64,000 nucleotides of DNA. Origin: Harmothoe impar. Its lineage: Eukaryota; Annelida; Polychaeta; Phyllodocida; Polynoidae. The DNA is taken from contig OX381705.1 in the NCBI GenBank assembly GCA_947462335.1, positions 5,546,352 through 5,610,351 on the forward strand, given 5' to 3'. A program made the translations under genes and the position numbers. Below the pieces are notes generated by a model. It did no database searches. It worked only from the letters and a program-made list of their open reading frames with translations, and was not told the origin of the DNA. Below are positions 1-12,000 of this stretch, one piece after another; the first letter of the stretch is position 1; every line of letters begins with the position of its first letter.

Positions 1-1815
1 GAGTGGAGAAAGTAAACATGTGAATCTACTTTCACAGAAAGATGTGATGTCTATTTTTATCTCAGTGTGCAACTGGAGTCAGTCCACATGAGGTGAACAG
101 AAGGAAAAAGGACTGCTCCCAGCAATCCTGTTTCAACTTCACTTTCTTTAGTCCCTCCTGAGACACTCAGTCCCATCAGGACCTTTTAGTGCAGATTTAA
201 AACCCTACCTGTGAAGCCGGATAGAGTTAATAGTTAAAAAGCTCCACATATCTGGCAGAGACTATTAATAGATATTTAATGGGACTTTCTGTGAATAACC
301 TTACTTTAAAAGGGAAAGCATCTAATACTGAACTCTAAACAAAAAGCATTGATTTGTGTTGGGTTGAGAGTTGCAGATCTCCAATTTTGATCCAAATGAA
401 ACTGCTAGAAATGTTTTTGTAATACTTGCCCAGCACATCAAGTAAAATATGATCTAGTCCATACACACAAGCAGCCAAGCTTAGTGGGGAATAGCAAACT
501 GCTATATTGTTAGTGCTTGACAAGGGGATTAGGGTTATTCCATTTCAGCATCCTCCCCTTGCAGCATCTGTGTTGGGCTTTAAGGGCTTTAAATCTCCAT
601 TCAAAACCTGATTTAACGGATGATGGAAGCACATTGTTATCTCTCCTCGGGTCTCCCGCTGCTATGTTATGTAGATTTACAGCCTGATAATAACAAATAG
701 AAATCCCTCAGATTAGGTTTTATCTGGCAGTGTGCACACTGCTTTACTATCGGGAATATGAAATGGAAAATGGTAGATTTAGAGAAGCATTATAATCGAT
801 CATCTACATCAAAGTTAGCACTTCAACAATTGCAATGTACAGTGGCACAGATTAAAACAGATAGGATAAACACTTTTACCCCCTGTTTCCACAATCCTGC
901 TTCTGTGACCTTACCAAGGGATACAGAATGATGTGAAGAGGTAAAAGCACTATGTGAAGCAGGACTGTTGACTGTTGACACGGTCCTCAGAAACAATTTT
1001 CTGACACATTATGGCTGAGACTTCCAGGTAATGTTTTTCTATAATGAATTATCACGCCATGTGCAAAGACTTCCCAAGCATATTGCCCCCCAAAAGAACT
1101 TGCTGGATTCACTGATTCTCTATACTTCACAATCTCATAGTTTAATCCATATTGTCCCATACAGATTTCCTAAACCCGGGGCCCAAAACCAGGAGACATG
1201 TACAAGTACCATTTCCCTCAAATCAACCAGATTACAAAAGCACCAATTACATCAGTAAAGTGTAGGTTTTCCCTCAATGTGGTTTCGTAACCTCAAATTG
1301 TCCTCGCTCCAAATGCCCAAACAATTACAATAGATTGCATGCTATGGTACAATCAACCTATTTTCTACCTAACCCAACATTGTGTTTATCCCCTTATAGG
1401 GCCTTAACTCCAGTGGTTCACTCTACATAGATCCTACATACAAGAACTCTGAACTAGGTATCTATAACAATGAATAGATAGTTTAGTGATACAGTTGCCA
1501 ACTAAATTGCACCAAAAGAGGGGGATGGACATGAGGGTTGGTATCAGTGGGTTTTATCCTAGCACCAGATATCAGAGATGCACTCTAGCAGGGTCCGTGT
1601 AGACGTGTGGGGATTGGCCATGTCAGAGGGTAGATACAGGAGGGGGAGGTTGGAGATCTAAAGGTATGAAGAGAAAATCAAACATGAGAGGTGGGGCTGC
1701 TTAGCACTTTGATGTTGCATTCTGAGTGTCTAAGCATAGGGTCAGCACCGGATGAGGTCAGCGAGAGGCATACCTTTAGTAGAGAGACAGAGGGAGAGAA
1801 AAATGGAGCAAAGGC
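1..1815. other. Unique non-coding flank before the satellite array
   Basis: No convincing gene, RNA gene or repeat is visible. The open frames are short, have no recognisable domain, and the longest overlap on both strands near the right end. The text changes abruptly into satellite sequence at about 1816, inside a 27-bp minisatellite motif. Confidence 0.6.
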
Positions 1816-2477
1816 AGGGTCAAGGCAGCATGTGACCCATACAGGGTTAAAGCACCCTGCTGCCCTTACAGGGTAAAGGTGCCATGTGGCCCTTACAGGA
1901 TTAGAGCACCATGTCGCCAAGACAGGGTTAAATCAGCATGGTCTTTTCCACCCATTCTTTATTGTCCCTTTGAGTTTGTATTAAACAAACAGATAGCCAC
2001 CCAACCGGATTAAGAGTAAATGGGAATGTATAACTTTACATCAGCCGTAGCGTAATGGCCGCAGCTTCCTTAATTCTTGGACGAATTGCAAAATTTGACT
2101 ATCCACGCGTAGCCAGTAAAGCACTAAACCCCCCTGTGATGTCCAATCCTACCCTAGCCTTTTTGTAAACGATTGGCGAGAGTCCGTAATCGCCGAACGT
2201 TAAAAACGAGAGTCGTTTTTTCACTAGAAAATGCATAGAAAATGAAGTTATCTATGGAACTTCGCGTTGTTGACATCAAACTGAGCGAATTGTCAACAGC
2301 TATGCGCAGTATGAATTTCAGAGCAGAATTCATACCGGTTGTCTCAGGGCTGTTGATACAAGAAAATATGTTTGTTGATTTCTCGCTGGATGACCAGTTA
2401 GAGTTTGGGCTTGTAGTACAAATTTTCCAAAAGGCCCGAGTCGGGCGCTCAACATGACACATGCCATTTGGACCAGG

Positions 2478-2541
2478 TATAAAACGTTGCCGAGCAGTGC
2501 GCTTCTCAAAACGGAAAGAAAGCCTATGGGACTTTCCATAG
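2478..2541 (+). promoter_or_regulatory. TATA-like box plus kappa-B-like palindrome in the satellite unit (copy 1)
   Basis: A TATAAAA string lies at 2478-2484. About 44 bp further on is GGGACTTTCC (2528-2537), a perfect match to the classical NF-kappaB decamer, inside the palindrome CTATGGGACTTTCCATAG (2524-2541). The decamer is present in all eleven units; only the unit near 11330 has a change in the flanking palindrome. The downstream ~250 bp are CpG-rich. The motif match is direct; promoter or factor-binding function is inference, because no transcript can be seen from sequence alone. Confidence 0.45.
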
Positions 2542-2909
2542 TGAAGGCACAGGGCACCCTCCCGCTCGGTCTAGCTCCCGCAGCTCCCTTCCCGCGCAGT
2601 CTCGGCATGAGTCGCTCGTCCCAGGCGGCCTTGGGAGGTCCCTGAGGAACCGCGACCGGTCCGTTCACCACCTGGTGGCTCGTACGGCTCACAGTTTCCA
2701 AGTTGCCGTTTGGGCGGGAAAAAACGAAAAACGGCGGCAAAACACGACCCGTGCCAAATGGCCCTACCACAGACAGTCAGGATAGGGGAAAAAATCCTGT
2801 TTCCGACGCACCCGTTCCCGAGCCGATTGGAACCAGGAATCTGCTGGGAGAGCACCAACTCCAAAATAGAAATTAGTCACCCTATATGTACTCTATGTAC
2901 TCTGTAACT

Positions 2910-3200
2910 GCAGGGTTAAAGCAGCATGCTATCCACACAGGGTTAAAGCAGCATGCGGCCCTTACAGGGTTAAAGCAGAATGCTGCCCTTACAGGGTTAA
3001 AGCAGCATGTGACCCATACAGGGTTAAAGCACTGTGCAGACCTCATAGGTTAGACCACCATGCTGGCCTTACAGGGTCAAGGCAGCATGTGACCCATACA
3101 GGGTTAAAGCACCCTGCTGCCCTTACAGGGTAAAGGTGCCATGTGGCCCTTACAGGATTAGAGCACCATGTCGCCAAGACAGGGTTAAATCAGCATGGTC
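2910..3200. repeat. 27-bp minisatellite block inside each satellite unit (first complete block)
   Basis: About eleven variants of a 27-bp motif beginning ACAGGGTTAAAGCAGCATG run in tandem, one of them 26 bp. The same block with the same order of variants recurs in every 1257-bp unit. The array begins at variant 7 and ends within variant 5 of this block, so the minirepeats are where the array meets other DNA. The motif resembles but is not a TTAGGG telomere repeat. Confidence 0.9.
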
Positions 3201-6200
3201 TTTTCCACCCATTCTTTATTGTCCCTTTGAGTTTGTATTAAACAAACAGATAGCCACCCAACCGGATTAAGAGTAAATGGGAATGTATAACTTTACATCA
3301 GCCGTAGCGTAATGGCCGCAGCTTCCTTAATTCTCGGCCGAATTACAAAATTTGACTATCCACGCGTAGCCAGTAAAGCACTAAACCCCCCTGTGATGTC
3401 CAATCCTACCCTAGCCTTTTTGTAAACGATTGGCGAGAGTCCGTAATCGCCGAACGTTAAAAACGAGAGTCGTTTTTTCACTAGAAAATGCATAGAAAAT
3501 GAAGTTATCTATGGAACTTCGCGTTGTTGACATCAAACTGAGCGCATTGTCAACAGCTATGCTCAGTATGAATTTCAGAGCAGAATTCATACCGGTTGTC
3601 TCAGGGCTGTTGATACAAGAAAATATGTTTGTTGATTTCTCGCTGGATGACCAGTTAGAGTTTGGGCTTGTAGTACAAATTTTCTGAAAGGCCCGAGTCG
3701 GGCACTCAACATGACACATGCCATTTGGACCAGGTATAAAACGTTGCCGAGCAGTGCGCTTCTCGAAACGGAAAGAAAGCCTATGGGACTTTCCATAGTG
3801 AAGGCACAGGGCACCCTCCCGCTCGGTCTAGCTCCCGCAGCTCCCTTCCCGCGCCGTCTTGGCATGAGTCGCTCGTCCCAGGCGGCCTTGGGAGGTCCCT
3901 GAGGAACCGCGACCGGTCCGTTCACCACCTGGTGGCTCGTACGGCTCACAGTTTCCAAGTTGCCGTTTGGGCGGGAAAAAACGAAAAACGGCGGCAAAAC
4001 ACGACCCGTGCCAAATGGCCCTACCACAGACAGTCAGGATAGGGGAAAAAATCCTGTTTCCGACGCACCCGTTCCCGAGCCGATTGGAACCAGGAATCTG
4101 CTGGGAGAGCACCAACTCCAAAATAGAAATTAGTCACCCTATATGTACTCTATGTACTCTGTAACTGCAGGGTTAAAGCAGCATGCTATCCACACAGGGT
4201 TAAAGCAGCATGCGGCCCTTACAGGGTTAAAGCAGAATGCTGCCCTTACAGGGTTAAAGCAGCATGTGACCCATACAGGGTTAAAGCACTGTGCAGACCT
4301 CATAGGTTAGACCACCATGCTGGCCTTACAGGGTCAAGGCAGCATGTGACCCATACAGGGTTAAAGCACCCTGCTGCCCTTACAGGGTAAAGGTGCCATG
4401 TGGCCCTTACAGGATTAGAGCACCATGTCGCCCAGACAGGGTTAAATCAGCATGGTCTTTTTCACCCATTCTTTATTGTCCCTTTGAGTTTGTATTAAAC
4501 AAACAGATAGCCACCCAACCGGATTAAGAGTAAATGGGAATGTATAACTTTACATCAGCCGTAGCGTAATGGCCGCAGCTTCCTTAATTCTTGGACGAAT
4601 TGCAAAATTTGACCATCCACGCGTAGCCAGTGAAGCACTGAACCCCCCTGTGATGTCCAATCCTACCCTAGCCTTTTTGTAAACGATTGGCGAGAGTCCG
4701 TAATCGCCGAATGTTAAAAACGAGAGTCGTTTTTTCACTAGAAAATGCATAGAAAATGAAGTTATCTATGGAACTTCGCGTTGTTGACATCAAACTGAGC
4801 GCATTGTCAACAACTATGCTCAGTATGAATTTCAGAGCAGAATTCATACCGGTTGTCTCAGGGCTGTTGATACAAGAAAATATGTTTGTTGATTTCTCGC
4901 TGGATGACCAGTTAGAGTTTGGGCTTGTAGTACAAATTTTCTGAAAGGCCCGAGTCGGGCACTCAACATGACACATGCCATTTGGACCAGGTATAAAACG
5001 TTGCCGAGCAGTGCGCTTCTCGAAACGGAAAGAAAGCCTATGGGACTTTCCATAGTGAAGGCACAGGGCACCCTCCCGCTCGGTCTAGCTCCCGCAGCTC
5101 CCTTCCCGCGCCGTCTCGGCATGAGTCGCTCGTCCCAGGCGGCCTTGGGAGGTCCCTGAGGAACCGCGACCGGTCCGTTCACCACCTGGTGGCTCGTACG
5201 GCTCACAGTTTCCAAGTTGCCGTTTGGGCGGGAAAAAACGAAAAACGGCGGCAAAACACGACCCGTGCCAAATGGCCCTACCACAGACAGTCAGGATAGG
5301 GGAAAAAATCCTGTTTCCGACGCACCCGTTCCCGAGCCGATTGGAACCAGGAATCTGCTGGGAGAGCACCAACTCCAAAATAGAAATTAGTCACCCTATA
5401 TGTACTCTATGTACTCTGTAACTGCAGGGTTAAAGCAGCATGCTATCCACACAGGGTTAAAGCAGCATGCGGCCCTTACAGGGTTAAAGCAGAATGCTGC
5501 CCTTACAGGGTTAAAGCAGCATGTGACCCATACAGGGTTAAAGCACTGTGCAGACCTCATAGGTTAGACCACCATGCTGGCCTTACAGGGTCAAGGCAGC
5601 ATGTGACCCATACAGGGTTAAAGCACCCTGCTGCCCTTACAGGGTAAAGGTGCCATGTGGCCCTTACAGGATTAGAGCACCATGTCGCCCAGACAGGGTT
5701 AAATCAGCATGGTCTTTTTCACCCATTCTTTATTGTCCCTTTGAGTTTGTATTAAACAAACAGATAGCCACCCAACCGGATTAAGAGTAAATGGGAATGT
5801 ATAACTTTACATCAGCCGTAGCGTAATGGCCGCAGCTTCCTTAATTCTTGGCCGAATTGCAAAATTTGACCATCCACGCGTAGCCAGTGAAGCACTGAAC
5901 CCCCCTGTGATGTCCAATCCTACCCTAGCCTTTTTGTAAACGATTGGCGAGAGTCCGTAATCGCCGAATGTTAAAAACGAGAGTCGTTTTTTCACTAGAA
6001 AATGCATAGAAAATGAAGTTATCTATGGAACTTCGCGTTGTTGACATCAAACTGAGCGCATTGTCAACAACTATGCTCAGTATGAATTTCAGAGCAGAAT
6101 TCATACCGGTTGTCTCAGGGCTGTTAATACAAGAAAATATGTTTTTTGATTTCTCGCTGGATGACCAGTTAGAGTTTGGGCTTGTAGTACAAATTTTCTG

Positions 6201-8438
6201 AAAGGCCCGAGTCGGGCACTCAACATGACACATGCCATTTGGACCAGGTATAAAACGTTGCCGAGCAGTGCGCTTCTCGAAACGGAAAGAAAGCCTATGG
6301 GACTTTCCATAGTGAAGGCACAGGGCACCCTCCCGCTCGGTCTAGCTCCCGCAGCTCCCTTCCCGCGCCGTCTCGGCATGAGTCGCTCGTCCCAGGCGGC
6401 CTTGGGAGGTCCCTGAGGAACCGCGACCGGTCCGTTCACCACCTGGTGGCTCGTACGGCTCACAGTTTCCAAGTTGCCGTTTGGGCGGGAAAAAACGAAA
6501 AACGGCGGCAAAACACGACCCGTGCCAAATGGCCCTACCACAGACAGTCAGGATAGGGGAAAAAATCCTGTTTCCGACGCACCCGTTCCCGAGCCGATTG
6601 GAACCAGGAATCTGCTGGGAGAGCACCAACTCCAAAATAGAAATTAGTCACCCTATATGTACTCTATGTACTCTGTAACTGCAGGGTTAAAGCAGCATGC
6701 TATCCACACAGGGTTAAAGCAGCATGCGGCCCTTACAGGGTTAAAGCAGAATGCTGCCCTTACAGGGTTAAAGCAGCATGTGACCCATACAGGGTTAAAG
6801 CACTGTGCAGACCTCATAGGTTAGACCACCATGCTGGCCTTACAGGGTCAAGGCAGCATGTGACCCATACAGGGTTAAAGCACCCTGCTGCCCTTACAGG
6901 GTAAAGGTGCCATGTGGCCCTTACAGGATTAGAGCACCATGTCGCCGAGACAGGGTTAAATCAGCATGGTCTTTTTCACCCATTCTTTATTGTCCCTTTG
7001 AGTTTGTATTAAACAAACAGATAGCCACCCAACCGGATTAAGAGTAAATGGGAATGTATAACTTTACATCAGCCGTAGCGTAATGGCCGCAGCTTCCTTA
7101 ATTCTTGGACGAATTGCAAAATTTGACCATCCACGCGTAGCCAGTGAAGCACTGAACCCCCCTGTGATGTCCAATCCTACCCTAGCCTTTTTGTAAACGA
7201 TTGGCGAGAGTCCGTAATCGCCGAACGTTAAAAACGAGAGTCGTTTTTTCACTAGAAAATGCATAGAAAATGAAGTTATCTATGGAACTTCGCGTTGTTG
7301 ACATCAAACTGAGCGAATTGTCAACAGCTATGCGCAGTATGAATTTCAGAGCAGAATTCATACCGGTTGTCTCAGGGCTGTTGATACAAGAAAATATGTT
7401 TGTTGATTTCTCGCTGGATGACCAGTTAGAGTTTGGGCTTGTAGTACAAATTTTCCAAAAGGCCCGAGTCGGGCGCTCAACATGACACATGCCATTTGGA
7501 CCAGGTATAAAACGTTGCCGAGCAGTGCGCTTCTCAAAACGGAAAGAAAGCCTATGGGACTTTCCATAGTGAAGGCACAGGGCACCCTCCCGCTCGGTCT
7601 AGCTCCCGCAGCTCCCTTCCCGCGCCGTCTCGGCATGAGTCGCTCGTCCCAGGCGGCCTTGGGAGGTCCCTGAGGAACCGCGACCGGTCCGTTCACCACC
7701 TGGTGGCTCGTACGGCTCACAGTTTCCAAGTTGCCGTTTGGGCGGGAAAAAACGAAAAACGGCGGCAAAACACGACCCGTGCCAAATGGCCCTACCACAG
7801 ACAGTCAGGATAGGGGAAAAAATCCTGTTTCCGACGCACCCGTTCCCGAGCCGATTGGAACCAGGAATCTGCTGGGAGAGCACCAACTCCAAAATAGAAA
7901 TTAGTCACCCTATATGTACTCTATGTACTCTGTAACTGCAGGGTTAAAGCAGCATGCTATCCACACAGGGTTAAAGCAGCATGCGGCCCTTACAGGGTTA
8001 AAGCAGAATGCTGCCCTTACAGGGTTAAAGCAGCATGTGACCCATACAGGGTTAAAGCACTGTGCAGACCTCATAGGTTAGACCACCATGCTGGCCTTAC
8101 AGGGTCAAGGCAGCATGTGACCCATACAGGGTTAAAGCACCCTGCTGCCCTTACAGGGTAAAGGTGCCATGTGGCCCTTACAGGATTAGAGCACCATGTC
8201 GCCAAGACAGGGTTAAATCAGCATGGTCTTTTCCACCCATTCTTTATTGTCCCTTTGAGTTTGTATTAAACAAACAGATAGCCACCCAACCGGATTAAGA
8301 GTAAATGGGAATGTATAACTTTACATCAGCCGTAGCGTAATGGCCGCAGCTTCCTTAATTCTCGGCCGAATTGCAAAATTTGACTATCCATGCGTAGCCA
8401 GTAAAGCACTAAACCCCCCTGTGATGTCCAATCCTACC

Positions 8439-9056
8439 CTAGCCTTTTTGTAAACGATTGGCGAGAGTCCGTAATCGCCGAACGTTAAAAACGAGAGTCG
8501 TTTTTTCACTAGAAAATGCATAGAAAATGAAGTTATCTATGGAACTTCGCGTTGTTGGCATCAAACTGAGCGCATTGTCAACAGCTATGCTCAGTATGAA
8601 TTTCAGAGCAGAATTCATACCGGTTGTCTCAGGGCTGTTGATACAAGAAAACATGTTTGTTGATTTCTCGCTGGATGACCAGTTAGAGTTTGGGCTTGTA
8701 GTACAAATTTTCCGAAAAGGCCGGAGTCGGGCGCTCAACATGACACATGCCATTTGGACCAGGTATAAAACGTTGCCGAGCAGTGCGCTTCTCGAAACGG
8801 AAAGAAAGCCTATGGGACTTTCCATAGTGAAGGCACAGGGCACCCTCCCGCTCGGTCTAGCTCCCGCAGCTCCCTTCCCGCGCCGTCTCGGCATGAGTCG
8901 CTCGTCCCAGGCGGCCTTGGGAGGTCCCTGAGGAACCGCGACCGGTCCGTTCACCACCTGGTGGCTCGTACGGCTCACAGTTTCCAAGTTGCCGTTTGGG
9001 CGGGAAAAAACGAAAAACGGCGGCAAAACACGACCCGTGCCAAATGGCCCTACCAC
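8439..9056 (-). other. Satellite-embedded open frame (205 codons), doubtful coding
   Basis: In the four 1258-bp units (here and at 9697-10314, 13469-14086 and 14727-15344) an extra base near the middle leaves 205 codons open on the minus strand. It also leaves 134 codons open on the plus strand (here 8527-8931). In the 1257-bp units the same frames break into pieces of 146 and 102 codons (minus) and 62-71 and 63 codons (plus). The predicted protein has no motif I recognise. On the minus strand an AATAAA lies about 190 bp beyond the stop, inside the AT-rich half. Simultaneous opening of both strands and the segregating indel argue against selection on a protein. Confidence 0.3.
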
Positions 9057-12000
9057 AGACAGTCAGGATAGGGGAAAAAATCCTGTTTCCGACGCACCCG
9101 TTCCCGAGCCGATTGGAACCAGGAATCTGCTGGGAGAGCACCAACTCCAAAATAGAAATTAGTCACCCTATATGTACTCTATGTACTCTGTAACTGCAGG
9201 GTTAAAGCAGCATGCTATCCACACAGGGTTAAAGCAGCATGCGGCCCTTACAGGGTTAAAGCAGAATGCTGCCCTTACAGGGTTAAAGCAGCATGTGACC
9301 CATACAGGGTTAAAGCACTGTGCAGACCTCATAGGTTAGACCACCATGCTGGCCTTACAGGGTCAAGGCAGCATGTGACCCATACAGGGTTAAAGCACCC
9401 TGCTGCCCTTACAGGGTAAAGGTGCCATGTGGCCCTTACAGGATTAGAGCACCATGTCGCCCAGACAGGGTTAAATCAGCATGGTCTTTTTCACCCATTC
9501 TTTATTGTCCCTTTGAGTTTGTATTGAACAAACAGATAGCCACCCAACCGGATTAAGAGTAAATGGGAATGTATAACTTTACATCAGCCGTAGCGTAATG
9601 GCCGCAGCTTCCTTAATTCTTGGCCGAATTGCAAAATTTGACCATCCACGCGTAGCCAGTGAAGCACTGAACCCCCCTGTGATGTCCAATCCTACCCTAG
9701 CCTTTTTGTAAACGATTGGCGAGAGTCCGTAATCGCCGAACGTTAAAAACGAGAGTCGTTTTTTCACTAGAAAATGCATAGAAAATGAAGTTATCTATGG
9801 AACTTCGCGTTGTTGACATCAAACTGAGCGAATTGTCAACAGCTATGCGCAGTATGAATTTCAGAGCAGAATTCATACCGGTTGTCTCAGGGCTGTTGAT
9901 ACAAGAAAATATGTTTGTTGATTTCTCGCTGGATGACCAGTTAGAGTTTGGGCTTGTAGTACAAATTTTCCGAAAAGGCCCGAGTCGGGCGCTCAACATG
10001 ACACATGCCATTTGGACCAGGTATAAAACGTTGCCGAGCAGTGCGCTTCTCAAAACGGAAAGAAAGCCTATGGGACTTTCCATAGTGAAGGCACAGGGCA
10101 CCCTCCCGCTCGGTCTAGCTCCCGCAGCTCCCTTCCCGCGCCGTCTCGGCATGAGTCGCTCGTCCCAGGCGGCCTTGGGAGGTCCCTGAGGAACCGCGAC
10201 CGGTCCGTTCACCACCTGGTGGCTCGTACGGCTCACAGTTTCCAAGTTGCCGTTTGGGCGGGAAAAAACGAAAAACGGCGGCAAAACACGACCCGTGCCA
10301 AATGGCCCTACCACAGACAGTCAGGATAGGGGAAAAAATCCTGTTTCCGACGCACCCGTTCCCGAGCCAATTGGAACCAGGAATCTGCTGGGAGAGCACC
10401 AACTCCAAAATAGAAATTAGTCACCCTATATGTACTCTATGTACTCTGTAACTGCAGGGTTAAAGCAGCATGCTATCCACACAGGGTTAAAGCAGCATGC
10501 GGCCCTTACAGGGTTAAAGCAGAATGCTGCCCTTACAGGGTTAAAGCAGCATGTGACCCATACAGGGTTAAAGCACTGTGCAGACCTCATAGGTTAGACC
10601 ACCATGCTGGCCTTACAGGGTCAAGGCAGCATGTGACCCATACAGGGTTAAAGCACCCTGCTGCCCTTACAGGGTAAAGGTGCCATGTGGCCCTTACAGG
10701 ATTAGAGCACCATGTCGCCAAGACAGGGTTAAATCAGCATGGTCTTTTCCACCCATTCTTTATTGTCCCTTTGAGTTTGTATTAAACAAACAGATAGCCA
10801 CCCAACCGGATTAAGAGTAAATGGGAATGTATAACTTTACATCAGCCGTAGCGTAATGGCCGCAGCTTCCTTAATTCTCGGCCGAATTGCAAAATTTGAC
10901 TATCCACGCGTAGCCAGTAAAGCACTGAACCCCCCTGTGATGTCCAATCCTACCCTAGCCTTTTTGTAAACGATTGGCGAGAGTCCGTAATCGCCGAACG
11001 TTAAAAACGAGAGTCGTTTTTTCACTAGAAAATGCATAGAAAATGAAGTTATCTATGGAACTTCGCGTTGTTGACATCAAACTGAGCGCATTGTCAACAG
11101 CTATGCTCAGTATGAATTTCAGAGCAGAATTCATACCGGTTGTCTCAGGGCTGTTAATACAAGAAAATATGTTTGTTGATTTCTCGCTGGATGACCAAGT
11201 AGAGTTTGGGCTTGTAGTACAAATTTTCTGAAAGGCCCGAGTCGGGCACTCAACATGACACATGCCATTTGGACCAGGTATAAAACGTTGCCGAGCAGTG
11301 CGCTTCTCGAAACGGAAAGAAAGCCTATGGGACTTTCCATTGTGAAGGCACAGGGCACCCTCCCGCTCGGTCTAGCTCCCGCAGCTCCCTTCCCGCGCCG
11401 TCTTGGCATGAGTCGCTCGTCCCAGGCGGCCTTGGGAGGTCCCTGAGGAACCGCGACCGGTCCGTTCACCACCTGGTGGCTCGTACGGCTCACAGTTTCC
11501 AAGTTGCCGTTTGGGCGGGAAAAAACGAAAAACGGCGGCAAAACACGACCCGTGCCAAATGGCCCTACCACAGACAGTCAGGATAGGGGAAAAAATCCTG
11601 TTTCCGACGCACCCGTTCCCGAGCCGATTGGAACCAGGAATCTGCTGGGAGAGCACCAACTCCAAAATAGAGATTAGTCACCCTATATGTACTCTATGTA
11701 CTCTGTAACTGCAGGGTTAAAGCAGCATGCTATCCACACAGGGTTAAAGCAGCATGCGGCCCTTACAGGGTTAAAGCAGAATGCTGCCCTTACAGGGTTA
11801 AAGCAGCATGTGACCCATACAGGGTTAAAGCACTGTGCAGACCTCATAGGTTAGACCACCATGCTGGCCTTACAGGGTCAAGGCAGCATGTGACCCATAC
11901 AGGGTTAAAGCACCCTGCTGCCCTTACAGGGTAAAGGTGCCATGTGGCCCTTACAGGATTAGAGCACCATGTCGCCCAGACAGGGTTAAATCAGCATGGT

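Noticed and set aside
2154..2250. Hairpin plus CTAG (ACGAGAGTCGT then CACTAG) as a Helitron 3' end generating the tandem array
   Set aside because: The next unit does not begin with a Helitron 5' TC end and no AT insertion site is seen at the junction.
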